Made by a program: the position numbers and the translations under genes. 64,000 nucleotides of DNA. Origin: Arthrobacter sp. Marseille-P9274. Lineage in GTDB: Bacteria; Actinomycetota; Actinomycetes; Actinomycetales; Micrococcaceae. Position 1 is the first letter of the stretch; the number at the start of each line of letters is the position of its first letter. A model generated the notes under the pieces. It did not search any database, was not told the origin of the DNA, and worked only from the letters and a program-made list of their open reading frames with translations. This document shows, piece after piece, positions 18,743-26,956 of this stretch. The stretch is from contig NZ_CAMPOV010000003.1 in the NCBI RefSeq assembly GCF_946892675.1, positions 124,001 to 188,000 of the forward strand, read 5' to 3'.

Positions 18743-20506
18743 TCAACGCCCTGTCGCTTTTCGGTTGCGTGCCTGCATCTTTCGGACCCACCCAGGACGG
18801 GAGAACCACATCAGGAAGATCACAACGACGGCGGATACCGCAGTCATCATCACAGCAATCGCAGCCACCTGGGTGAAGAAGCCCTCGCTCCATACCTGGA
18901 ATAGCAGTGCGCTTGCCATTGGTGTCTGTCCGGTGCCTAAGAGTACGGCCACTTCAAGGTCGCCAACGATGCGGACGAACACCAGTGCGAAGGTAGCGAG
19001 CAGTCCCGGCCGAAGCAGCGGCAGCACAACCTGCCCAAAGGTACGGCCCTGTCCGGCTCCGCAGAGCCGGGAAGCATCTTCCAAGCTGCCGTCGATCTGG
19101 GCCGAAGTTCCTTCCAAAGAGATCACCGCATATGGCAGGAATGATACGAAATACGCCATTCCCATGATCAGCAAGGTGCCGCCGAGGTCGAACGGGGCAC
19201 CGCCGAAGGCAAAGATGAACGACACTGCGAGGACACTGCCGGGCACGACTGCCGGGAACTTGGCCGCCCCGTTGGCGACCCTCGAAACCCAGTTATTCGA
19301 CTGCCGGGCGTAGGTGAGGATCATCGTCGCAGCGAGCACGACAATCATCCCTGCGCCCACACCCAGGATCACAGAGTTGCGAATACCTTCCATTGCCCCG
19401 CCAGCTCCGGCCGAAGCTACGGAGAAATTCTCCAGCGTCCAGTTCGGGGCAAAGATGTCCGGTTGCCAGTAACGCTGCAGGCTCAGGTAGATCACGGCAG
19501 CCAGCGGGAGGACGGCAGCGCAGAGAATGTAGAGGATGCCCAGCATCCTCACCGGCCAGCACCACCTGCCGAGAGCAATGCGCGCCACCTTGGGGGCCTG
19601 CCCGCCCATGCGTGCGAACCGCTGCTTTGAGATGACAGTGTGCTGGAGGTAGTAGAGAACGAGCAGGACGGCAAGGAGCAGTACGCTCAGCCTCACCGCC
19701 GTACCGTAGTCGACGGGGTAGGAGTTTTGGATTGATCGGACAATACGCACGGACATGATGTCCAAGTCCGTGTTCTGACCCACGATTGCCGGAACCGAGT
19801 AGACACCGGCGCCAATGATCGTCGCCAGGATGAACCCGGAGAGGAGCGAGGGGGCTACTGCCGGCAGCGAGACAGTCCATACGACTCGCAGCGTACTCGC
19901 GCCGGAAGCGCGAGCTGCCTCTTCCAATGATGGGTCCAAGGAACGGAGCGCCGACACGATCGGCAGGTACGTGTATGGCACCGTGAGCAGCACGTAGACC
20001 AGCACCATGCCGGCAGTGGAGTAGATCTGGAATCCGAGCGGTTCCAGGATGTTCGACAGCAAACCGACTTCGGGGCTTGCCAGCGCTACCCAGCCGACGG
20101 CCAGCGCGACTGCCGGCAGGAATAGCGGGATCAGCGGCAGCGCGTCTCCGACCGGCCCTAGCCCGGCATCCGTGCGCTCGTTGACCCATGCGAGGAGGGC
20201 ACCGATCGCCAGTGATAGGAAGGCGCTGATACCTACCACCGCGGCCGTGTCCAGCAGCATGCCGGAGAACCACGGCTCCGAAATCAGCTGCGCCCACGCA
20301 TCGAACGGACCACCAGCACGCTGGAACATCTGAACCAGCGGGTAAGCGACCAAGAAGATCACGAGCACCGACAAGGCAACCAGCACGCTACCGAAGGCCC
20401 CCTTGAACACCCGCTGGCCCGGCCCTTTAGGGGCATCCGGAGCGGAAAGGGGCTGCTGCGGGGAAGACGATCGCGACGACCGGGGACGGGGTGCCAGACT
20501 AGTCAT
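18743..20506 (-). CDS. ABC transporter permease, fused double-domain (iron/polyamine type)
   Basis: 587 residues with two homologous permease halves of six membrane segments each. Each half shows an EAA loop, EEAARASGASTLRVVW in the first and EDASRLCGAGQGRTFG in the second. Fused permeases of this form are found in Fe(III), 2-aminoethylphosphonate and some organic-acid importers. The start ATG 20506 overlaps the ATPase gene end by eight bases. The N-terminal 40 residues are a Ser/Pro-rich cytoplasmic tail. It works with the ATPase and the lipoprotein upstream. Confidence 0.9.
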   Translation of the reverse strand: MTSLAPRPRSSRSSSPQQPLSAPDAPKGPGQRVFKGAFGSVLVALSVLVIFLVAYPLVQMFQRAGGPFDAWAQLISEPWFSGMLLDTAAVVGISAFLSLAIGALLAWVNERTDAGLGPVGDALPLIPLFLPAVALAVGWVALASPEVGLLSNILEPLGFQIYSTAGMVLVYVLLTVPYTYLPIVSALRSLDPSLEEAARASGASTLRVVWTVSLPAVAPSLLSGFILATIIGAGVYSVPAIVGQNTDLDIMSVRIVRSIQNSYPVDYGTAVRLSVLLLAVLLVLYYLQHTVISKQRFARMGGQAPKVARIALGRWCWPVRMLGILYILCAAVLPLAAVIYLSLQRYWQPDIFAPNWTLENFSVASAGAGGAMEGIRNSVILGVGAGMIVVLAATMILTYARQSNNWVSRVANGAAKFPAVVPGSVLAVSFIFAFGGAPFDLGGTLLIMGMAYFVSFLPYAVISLEGTSAQIDGSLEDASRLCGAGQGRTFGQVVLPLLRPGLLATFALVFVRIVGDLEVAVLLGTGQTPMASALLFQVWSEGFFTQVAAIAVMMTAVSAVVVIFLMWFSRPGWVRKMQARNRKATGR

Positions 20507-21680
20507 CGCTCACCACCCGCAGCGACTCCGAGGGGATAGTCACCTCGACCTCCGCCGACTCCCGCAACTGTGGATCGGGGGCGCCGAACGCCCATACCGT
20601 GACAGACTGGTCATCCAGCTGGCACTGGTACTCGGTATGTGCTCCCGAGAAGGTCCGTGCCATGACCACCCCGCGCCACGAACCCGGGCTTCCGTTGCCA
20701 AGTTCAGCCGGGACTATCCGGCACTTTTCCGGACGAACCATCAGAGTTACATCGTCACCGGGCGATACATCAAGAACAGTGTCATGAGCTTGCCGAGGGA
20801 CCTGCATCTCGCTGCCGCACAAATCCACAGTCAGCATGTCTCCGTCCCTTTCCAGGACGGATGCACTAATGAAGTTCGCCTCGCCAATGAACTCGGCGGT
20901 GGCCCGATTGCTGGGCCGCTCGTACACCGCTGCGGGTGATGCCAATTGGTCTACTCGCCCGTGGCGCATCACAGCTATTCGGGTTCCCAGGCCCATGGCC
21001 TCGACCTGGTCATGGGTGACATAGACAGCTGCGAACTCAAGTTGTTTGTGCAGCCGAACCAACAATGATCTGAGCTTCACTCGAATCCGCGCATCCACAT
21101 TGGACAGGGGCTCGTCGAACAGCACGATTGAGGGTTCAGAGATCAGCGTCCGCGCCAGGGCAACTCGCTGCTGCTGACCACCGCTGATCATGCCCGGGTG
21201 CTGATGAGTGAGTCCGCCCAGGCCCACCAGATCCAAGTACTCTGCGGCCCGGTTGCGCGCCGCCGACTTCTTCACACCGGCCGAACGCAGCGGATAAGCC
21301 ACATTGTCCTGCAGGTTCATGTGCGGCCACAGAGCGTAGGACTGGAACATCATGTTGACGTCCCGTTCATTCGGGGCGAGGGAAATCTGCGCCGACGAGT
21401 CGAAGGCTGGCTTGCCATTGATGCTGATGGAACCCTTTGTTGGAGACTCAAGGCCCGCAATGCAGCGCAACAGGGTGGATTTTCCGCATCCGCTGGGTCC
21501 GAGCAGGACCAGCAGTTCTCCGGTCCGCACTTCGAACGAAACGTCATCGACTGCGTTGTGAAGGTCGCCGCCGTGACGCTGGAACTCCTTCACAACGTTC
21601 TGGACGGCCAAGCGGACGGGCTTGGATTCGGCTGCCGATAAGCCCTCAGGCGCAGCGGTTCGTATGTCGGTCATACTCAT
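20499..21680 (-). CDS. ABC transporter ATP-binding protein
   Basis: 393 residues. Walker A GPSGCGKST, Q-loop MFQSYALWPHM, signature ISGGQQQRVALART, Walker B IVLFDEPLSNVD and H-loop YVTHDQVEAM are intact. A C-terminal TOBE-like domain (MVRPEKCRIVP) follows from about residue 280. The start has AAAGGAG nine bases upstream. It energises the adjacent fused permease. The architecture matches spermidine/putrescine, iron and thiamine importers, so the substrate class is not resolved by the ATPase. Confidence 0.92.
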   Translation of the reverse strand: MSMTDIRTAAPEGLSAAESKPVRLAVQNVVKEFQRHGGDLHNAVDDVSFEVRTGELLVLLGPSGCGKSTLLRCIAGLESPTKGSISINGKPAFDSSAQISLAPNERDVNMMFQSYALWPHMNLQDNVAYPLRSAGVKKSAARNRAAEYLDLVGLGGLTHQHPGMISGGQQQRVALARTLISEPSIVLFDEPLSNVDARIRVKLRSLLVRLHKQLEFAAVYVTHDQVEAMGLGTRIAVMRHGRVDQLASPAAVYERPSNRATAEFIGEANFISASVLERDGDMLTVDLCGSEMQVPRQAHDTVLDVSPGDDVTLMVRPEKCRIVPAELGNGSPGSWRGVVMARTFSGAHTEYQCQLDDQSVTVWAFGAPDPQLRESAEVEVTIPSESLRVVSDD

Positions 21681-21707
21681 TGGCGTATCTCCTTTGGAAA
21701 AGTGAGG

Positions 21708-22742
21708 TCAGTCAAGTTCGAACGCGTTGAGAATGGCCTCGCGGTCCTTGTTTGCGCGCATAGGGTCGGCAATGCGCACATCGTCCGGAGTGGGGCTGCA
21801 GCCGTCAACCTCACTCTTGACCAGCGTCATGTACAGATCGTCACCGCAGAAGGCTGCCTGGCCTTCCGTGCTTAATAGGAAATTCGTGAAGAGCAGTGCT
21901 GCGTTAGGGTTGACGGCCTCCGAGGCCACCCCCGTCAAGTTGCTGAAGGCTACAACCGGCTCAGGGATCACGGCTTCCAGCGGAGCGCCTGACTCCACCA
22001 GCGCCAGGGAATGCGCTTTCGCTCCCGGGGCTGCGATGGCAACCTGCCCCGCTGCCGTCTTTTGAACCGCCGGCACCGAGGAGTCGAACCAGTCATCGTT
22101 CTGCCCGCCGAGCGCCTTAAGGTAGTCGGCACCGTACTCATCCATCAGGAGCTGGTAGAAAGACAGTACGCTATCCGTGGCGACCTCCGGGTCGGCAAGT
22201 GTGGCGTCCTTGAGTAATTCGGGCTTGGCTAGGTCCTCCCAGGCGATTGGACCGGAGGAGATCTTCTCGGTGTTGTAAGTAGCCACCCAAGGTGAGGTAA
22301 CGACTGCGACGTGCTCTTTGTGAGCGTAGCCGTCACGAAGATTACTGACGTTGGGGACCCGGTCAGTACTCAGTTCCGTGAACCACTCGGGGTCCTCATT
22401 GAACATCAGCGGATCCGTGACAATGACGGCGTCGGCGCTCCGCGCGCCCGTGGTAGTTTCGGACGCAAAACGGCTGCGCAGATCACCGGTGGAAAGCCGG
22501 GTCACGGCAACCTCGATCTCCGGGTATTCGGCGTTGAAGGCATCGACCAATGCCGAATTCACTGCATCCGTGGCGGAGGAATAAACCACCAGCTTCCCCT
22601 CCTCCACCGCGCGTTCTGCGATGTCGTCAAAATCGGCGCCGATTTCCGCGGCGCTGCTGGAACCTCCACATGCAGTCAGGGCGGCACCTGCGAGGGCCAA
22701 GGCGACAACATGAGGAATAAGGGTCTTGATCGATAGGTTCAT
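21708..22742 (-). CDS. extracellular solute-binding lipoprotein of the ABC importer
   Basis: 344 residues from ATG 22742, with GGAG six bases upstream. An in-frame upstream ATG at 22763 is less favoured. The signal peptide ends in the lipobox LTAC (lipid-bearing Cys 25) followed by a GGSSSAAE linker. The mature part (LVVYSSATDAVNSALVDAFN, VTRLSTGDLRSRF) resembles type 2 periplasmic binding proteins of the Fe(III)/thiamine/2-aminoethylphosphonate group. Given the adjacent ring-cleavage genes and aldolase, an aromatic or organic acid ligand is possible. It starts the transporter run and is followed by the ATPase after 27 bases. Confidence 0.88.
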   Translation of the reverse strand: MNLSIKTLIPHVVALALAGAALTACGGSSSAAEIGADFDDIAERAVEEGKLVVYSSATDAVNSALVDAFNAEYPEIEVAVTRLSTGDLRSRFASETTTGARSADAVIVTDPLMFNEDPEWFTELSTDRVPNVSNLRDGYAHKEHVAVVTSPWVATYNTEKISSGPIAWEDLAKPELLKDATLADPEVATDSVLSFYQLLMDEYGADYLKALGGQNDDWFDSSVPAVQKTAAGQVAIAAPGAKAHSLALVESGAPLEAVIPEPVVAFSNLTGVASEAVNPNAALLFTNFLLSTEGQAAFCGDDLYMTLVKSEVDGCSPTPDDVRIADPMRANKDREAILNAFELD

Positions 22743-23051
22743 GGAGTGCTCCAAAATATGCATATGACCACCATCTCGTGCGGTAGACAGCACTTCGATG
22801 TGTGACAGACTTCACTGTCTGGACTGCACGATACAGACGGCAGTTAGCTGGAGTCTCCGGACACTTTCACCAAGCTTCTCCCGGCATTTGGATGAACAGA
22901 CGAAACCAGCAAGGTTGATTTGCCGCTTTCGTTCGCACTGGCGCAACGCTACCGACCGGCAGGCATCAAGAAAGCTCCGAGGAGTACCCTCGGAGCTTTC
23001 TTACGCAAAGCGGCGGCGCCGGATATGTGTGACTACGTTCTGCGTGGAGTT
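22743..23051. other. 309-base intergenic region, AT-richer than its surroundings
   Basis: It lies between the pucR end and the solute-binding gene, both on the minus strand. It contains a 15-bp perfect terminator hairpin (listed separately) and about 220 bases that must hold the transporter promoter. No gene is supported. Confidence 0.55.
22968..23002. terminator. bidirectional-looking terminator after pucR
   Basis: AAGAAAGCTCCGAGG, a five-base loop, then CCTCGGAGCTTTCTT: perfect 15-bp arms with an A-rich left end and T-rich right end, so it works on either strand. It lies 50 bases beyond the pucR stop and separates pucR from the transporter run. Confidence 0.88.
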
Positions 23052-24137
23052 TCAGTCCGTCAGACCTTCGCTGCGAAGCGCGAGCCAGAGCCGACTGGAC
23101 ATGGTGGGATCAGTGAGGTCGAGTCCGAGCAGCCTCTCCGCCGAAGAGACGCGATACCTGAGGGTATTCCGGTGGAGCGCCAGGGATTCGGCTGCTGCCT
23201 CCCAACGGCCGCGGCAGCGCAGATACTCCACCACCGCTTCCATCACTTGCGGGCTGGCTTCCCGCTGCAATCTGTGCACCCAGTCGCTCGCAGTTTCACC
23301 TCGATAGTCTGAGCGGTCAACGACTGTCCCGGTGGGCGACGACCGAATATCGTTCATCCAGTGCTGCCAGCGGTGCGACAGCTTACTCGCCGGCACCTGC
23401 TCGGTCAGGAGTACTTTCAGCGAGGGGTGGCGGTCGACAAGCGCGACGAGTTCCGGCCTCATCGCTTGGAATTGGACTTGGGATAAGAGGAGCCAGCATT
23501 CGTCGTCGTCGTTATACGCCAATAGCTGACGGGAGTCTGCCGGCACCGCTGCTTCGAGCAAGTCGAGGAGATCGTCGCGGTCCCATGCCCCCACTCCCCG
23601 CACACAAACGATGTGAGGCCGGCTGGGTGGAGTTGCGAGCCCCATCTCGGCGGCCAGCTCCAGGGCGCTTTCAATCCGCCCGGAGAATATCAGCCGCGTG
23701 ATTGAATCGCGCACCATACGTGATGCCGTTTGCAGCCGCCTCATGTCACGCAACAGCAGGCGCAGGAGCAGAGCGGCACTGGATCCGAACCTGGGCAGAT
23801 CCGGATGGCTTGCGTCCGTGGATGCCACAACCAGGATCGCGGTGGCCCTGCCCTCGGCGCCGACAGGAAATGCCTGCAACTCATAACCACCGGAAGTCCG
23901 TCCAGTGGCAGGTTTGACCGGCGGCAGTGGGATCACGGCCGCCGCTTCCGCGAGCACCTGCGCATCCACTTCACCGTTAGTGCTTGCCCTAACTGACTCA
24001 ATGGGCCGCCCGCTAGTGGTGAGCAGGGCACCCCATTCCGCACCGTTGTCAGTCAAGCATGTGAGGATCGAGGAAATCGGATACTTCGATCCCGACGCGC
24101 GGACGAGGTCCGCATACCCCAGTTGTAGAGTCTCCAT
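23052..24137 (-). CDS. PucR/CdaR-family transcriptional regulator
   Basis: 361 residues. The C-terminal PucR helix-turn-helix is clear: YLRCRGRWEAAAESLALHRN followed by TLRYRVSSAERLLGLDL. The N-terminal two thirds are a GAF-like or effector-binding region. Such regulators often activate catabolic genes in response to the pathway substrate or an intermediate. It sits between the ring-cleavage operon (start 29181, end 24169) and the ABC importer run, so it probably controls one or both. It is 31 bases from the preceding hydrolase gene end and may be on the same transcript. Confidence 0.88.
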   Translation of the reverse strand: METLQLGYADLVRASGSKYPISSILTCLTDNGAEWGALLTTSGRPIESVRASTNGEVDAQVLAEAAAVIPLPPVKPATGRTSGGYELQAFPVGAEGRATAILVVASTDASHPDLPRFGSSAALLLRLLLRDMRRLQTASRMVRDSITRLIFSGRIESALELAAEMGLATPPSRPHIVCVRGVGAWDRDDLLDLLEAAVPADSRQLLAYNDDDECWLLLSQVQFQAMRPELVALVDRHPSLKVLLTEQVPASKLSHRWQHWMNDIRSSPTGTVVDRSDYRGETASDWVHRLQREASPQVMEAVVEYLRCRGRWEAAAESLALHRNTLRYRVSSAERLLGLDLTDPTMSSRLWLALRSEGLTD

Positions 24138-24168
24138 GGCTACACGAATATACCGTCATGGCCGTTGC

Positions 24169-25014
24169 TCACGATCTTCGTTTCGTCCCGGACAGGAAGT
24201 TGACGACCAGCGAGTTGAACTCCTCGGCTTTCTCATAGGGCACCCAGAGCCCGCATTCGCCGAAGACATGAAGCTGCGCATGAGGGATCCGGCTGAGCAT
24301 GAATACACCGTTTTCGAACGACTGGGCACGGTTCTCGCGTCCCCACACGATCAGCGTCTGGGCCTGTATCTCGTCGAGCCGCTTCCACAGATCAGGCGGC
24401 GTGTGCCGAACCGGCGTCCGCCCTTCCGGGGCGCGCTCCATGAACTCAGGATCCACGCTTGCTTCGTACCGCTCCCACAGCACGTCGTCGGTAATCAACG
24501 AAGGGTCGTAAAGCAACTGGGAGAGATAATCGTGCATCTTCTGCAGTGAGGGGCCATCGCCGCCGTAATAGACATGACTGGCTGAGTCCCGGCGACGCAG
24601 ACCGAACATGGTCTGGCCGCCGGCAGCGCTCACTAGTATCAGCCGGTCAACGACGTCCGGATAGTCGGCAGCGAGGCGGATGGCCACAGCACCGCCGGTA
24701 GCCATCCCGAGCACATTGACCCGCTCAAGCCCTAAAGCCTCGAACAACGCGACCATAGTGTCGGCATACATTTTGTTGCGCCCCGTGGATACATCGGGCT
24801 TATCCGATTTGCCGTAGCCGGGCAGGTCCACCACGATGACGCGGAAGTGCCGCGCGAGTGCCTCGATGTTACGGCCGAAGTTACCCCAGCCGTATGCCCC
24901 TGGGGCGCCGCCGTGCATGCAGAGCAGGACCGGCCCCTCGCCTACCTCGTGGTAGTGCACCCGATACTCGCCGGCCTGCACAAATCGGCTTGTCGCCTCG
25001 TACGTCAGCATCAT
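24169..25014 (-). CDS. alpha/beta-hydrolase-fold protein lacking the catalytic triad
   Basis: 281 residues, full length for meta-cleavage-product hydrolases (BphD/HsaD-like). The oxyanion-hole region MHGGAPGA, DLPGYGKSD and the C-terminal EEFNSLVVNFL are well kept. However the nucleophile elbow reads GMATGG (Ala 105 for Ser), the acid position reads GREN (Asn 228 for Asp) and the histidine position reads ECGLW (Leu 256 for His). All three were confirmed from the codons. The fold is intact, with no frameshift or stop, so this looks like a maintained pseudo-enzyme or an enzyme with another chemistry. It is coupled by ATGA to the intact hydrolase gene upstream (25011-25961). Confidence 0.9.
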   Translation of the reverse strand: MMLTYEATSRFVQAGEYRVHYHEVGEGPVLLCMHGGAPGAYGWGNFGRNIEALARHFRVIVVDLPGYGKSDKPDVSTGRNKMYADTMVALFEALGLERVNVLGMATGGAVAIRLAADYPDVVDRLILVSAAGGQTMFGLRRRDSASHVYYGGDGPSLQKMHDYLSQLLYDPSLITDDVLWERYEASVDPEFMERAPEGRTPVRHTPPDLWKRLDEIQAQTLIVWGRENRAQSFENGVFMLSRIPHAQLHVFGECGLWVPYEKAEEFNSLVVNFLSGTKRRS

Positions 25015-25961
25015 TCACTCCTGCTTCCAACGAGTTGCTTGCCGTGGAGGTCGCCGGTCTGAATCGGAGGAGCGGCGATCCGGCGGTCCCAGCCGGCAAT
25101 AAACCTCAGGACCAAGTGGTTGAATTCCTCGGCCCGCTCCACCATCGTCCAATGGCCGCAGTGACCGAACACCACAAGGTCCGCGTTGGCAAATGCCTCG
25201 GCTCCGGCCAGAGCATCCTCCGGAGGGTTCACTCGGTCTTCGCGACCGAACAGGAAGAGCATCGGCACCCCGCACCTCCCGGCCCGTTCCAGATCGAGGG
25301 GATGGTGAACCTTGCTTAGCTCCCGCAGCCGCGTGGATGCCAGATGCTGCTGGTACGCCCCCGGCCGCCCGGCCACGCGTGTCCGGAACTCGACCAATTC
25401 CGTCGGGATCTGACGGCGGTCGTGCACCAAGTGCTCCATGGACTTACGCACGAGCTCAGCGGAGAACTCCCCCATATCCTTATGCGACGACTGGTTCGGC
25501 TCAAATCTCGAGCCGGCCTGCCACCGGGCGCCGGCAGTCCCGACGACCACTCCTCCCGCCACCCGTTCAGCATGGTCCAAAGCGAAGCTGGCCAGCACCA
25601 TGCCACCCATCGAATTGCCAATCACATAGACCTTGGGCATGTTCAATGCATCCAAAAGCCTCAGGACCAGATCCACCTGATGGGGACGGTCCGCTACCAC
25701 GCCGGGAGGCGCCTCAGTAAATCCGTACCCGTACAGGTCCGGTGCGATCACGCGGTGCCCCGCAGCCACCAAGGCCGGGATGGTCAGGTAGAAATTCGCC
25801 GCCGCGGTGATTCCGATCGCGGAGCCGTGCAGTAAGAGCACCGGAATACCCTCGGGACCGCCCTCGTCCAGATAGTGGATGCGTTCGCCCGGACGCGTGA
25901 CCAGCCAGTGTGACTGGTAGCCGAAGTACTCGGCTACCAGTGATGAGTCATCTGCGGTCAT
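25011..25961 (-). CDS. alpha/beta hydrolase, meta-cleavage-product hydrolase-like
   Basis: 316 residues from ATG 25961, behind CGGAGG at good spacing. The triad is complete: nucleophile Ser 117 in GNSMGG, Asp 242 in FGREDR and His 270 in GHCGHW. LLLHGSAIG gives the oxyanion hole. BphD/TodF/HsaD-type enzymes hydrolyse the C-C bond of ring-cleavage products to a carboxylic acid and a dienoate. It overlaps the dioxygenase gene by 14 bases and the next, triad-less paralogue by four, consistent with one tightly coupled operon. A plain esterase or haloalkane-type function is less likely in this context. Confidence 0.9.
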   Translation of the reverse strand: MTADDSSLVAEYFGYQSHWLVTRPGERIHYLDEGGPEGIPVLLLHGSAIGITAAANFYLTIPALVAAGHRVIAPDLYGYGFTEAPPGVVADRPHQVDLVLRLLDALNMPKVYVIGNSMGGMVLASFALDHAERVAGGVVVGTAGARWQAGSRFEPNQSSHKDMGEFSAELVRKSMEHLVHDRRQIPTELVEFRTRVAGRPGAYQQHLASTRLRELSKVHHPLDLERAGRCGVPMLFLFGREDRVNPPEDALAGAEAFANADLVVFGHCGHWTMVERAEEFNHLVLRFIAGWDRRIAAPPIQTGDLHGKQLVGSRSE

Positions 25962-26919
25962 TAGTGCCTCCGGCGGCCACCAAGGCTGGCCATTTGGCAA
26001 AGGCAATGCCTGTGAAGCAAGCGTGAACCGGCATGTAATCGATGATTTTGCCTGGACGATTCATGGCTGCCGCGACGGAGATCCAGGCACGAATTTCACC
26101 GGTGCCGGAGCGCATGGCTGCGGAATCGAAACTGAACAACTTGGACAACTCTTCGACTTCGTTTTTCTCGACCCGTTCCATGACCCAGGTATCGAGCGGA
26201 GTATCGATATCCCCACGGTTGAAGTCGCGGTCGGAGGGGTAATGACTCAACCCGCCCGAGGCAACCAGGAGGATCTTTTCCTCACGCCTGTTCAGAATGT
26301 CAGCGATGGCGCTGCCCAACTCCGCGCAGCGCTCACCGTTCGGTAGCGGCTCGTAGTACTCATTGAGCAGGACGCACACGATTGGGATCTGGCCGGAGGG
26401 ATCGAGTTCGGGCGCGATCCTAGCCGCCATATGAGGCAGTCCGTAACCTTCCCGACCCTGCGGATTGAACCTATGCAGTGTGGAAACGTCGAACTTGCGC
26501 TTGATCAGTCCGTGGGCCAAGTCCGTCGAGACGTCCACATGGTTGTTGAACTTAACCACTGATCGGTCCTTCATGGGCACGTTCCACTCGTAGCCCTGAT
26601 GCCCCCACATCTCTTCTTCGCCGATGTAGACGGCGAGCGACGGATTATTCGACAGGTTGAACAGGTCCCCTTGGTCGTCACCGACGAAGACGATCACATC
26701 CGGCTCATAAGCGGCAACCTCTTTGCGCATCTCGTCGAAACCGTCATGAATCCGACGGTAGAGATCCTGGCAGACCTCCAGGCTGTCCCGCTGCCGCCGG
26801 GCCTCTGGGTAACGTTCGAAAACGCCGGGTGCGACTCGGTCAATCATCCACTGCTGCCAAGCCTCCGGGGGACGGAACATTCCAGCTGCGTGGGAACAAG
26901 CCAAACCAAGACCAATCAT
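25948..26919 (-). CDS. class III (LigB-type) extradiol ring-cleavage dioxygenase, catalytic subunit
   Basis: 323 residues from ATG 26919 with AGGAG upstream. LigB-superfamily landmarks are ACSHAAGMF (His 10, first iron ligand position), LVASGGLSHYPSD (His 226, the LigB active-site acid-base position) and SGTGEIRAW (Glu 275, third ligand position). The second LigB ligand position reads GDDQGDLFNL, giving Gln 83 instead of His. From memory a GDDQ subfamily exists, so this may be a family trait. The reaction would be Fe(II)-dependent opening of a catecholic ring. No small LigA-type subunit is encoded nearby. It lies between the hydroxylase pair and the hydrolases, exactly the expected pathway order. 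Confidence 0.83.
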   Translation of the reverse strand: MIGLGLACSHAAGMFRPPEAWQQWMIDRVAPGVFERYPEARRQRDSLEVCQDLYRRIHDGFDEMRKEVAAYEPDVIVFVGDDQGDLFNLSNNPSLAVYIGEEEMWGHQGYEWNVPMKDRSVVKFNNHVDVSTDLAHGLIKRKFDVSTLHRFNPQGREGYGLPHMAARIAPELDPSGQIPIVCVLLNEYYEPLPNGERCAELGSAIADILNRREEKILLVASGGLSHYPSDRDFNRGDIDTPLDTWVMERVEKNEVEELSKLFSFDSAAMRSGTGEIRAWISVAAAMNRPGKIIDYMPVHACFTGIAFAKWPALVAAGGTNDRR

Positions 26920-26956
26920 TGTTTCTCCTCTTATTCTTCTGAACTGCAAGTAGTTG

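Noticed and set aside
24169-25014. The triad-less hydrolase as a simple pseudogene
   Set aside because: The frame is full length with no stop or frameshift, the fold-specific residues are kept, and the start is translationally coupled to the intact hydrolase gene.
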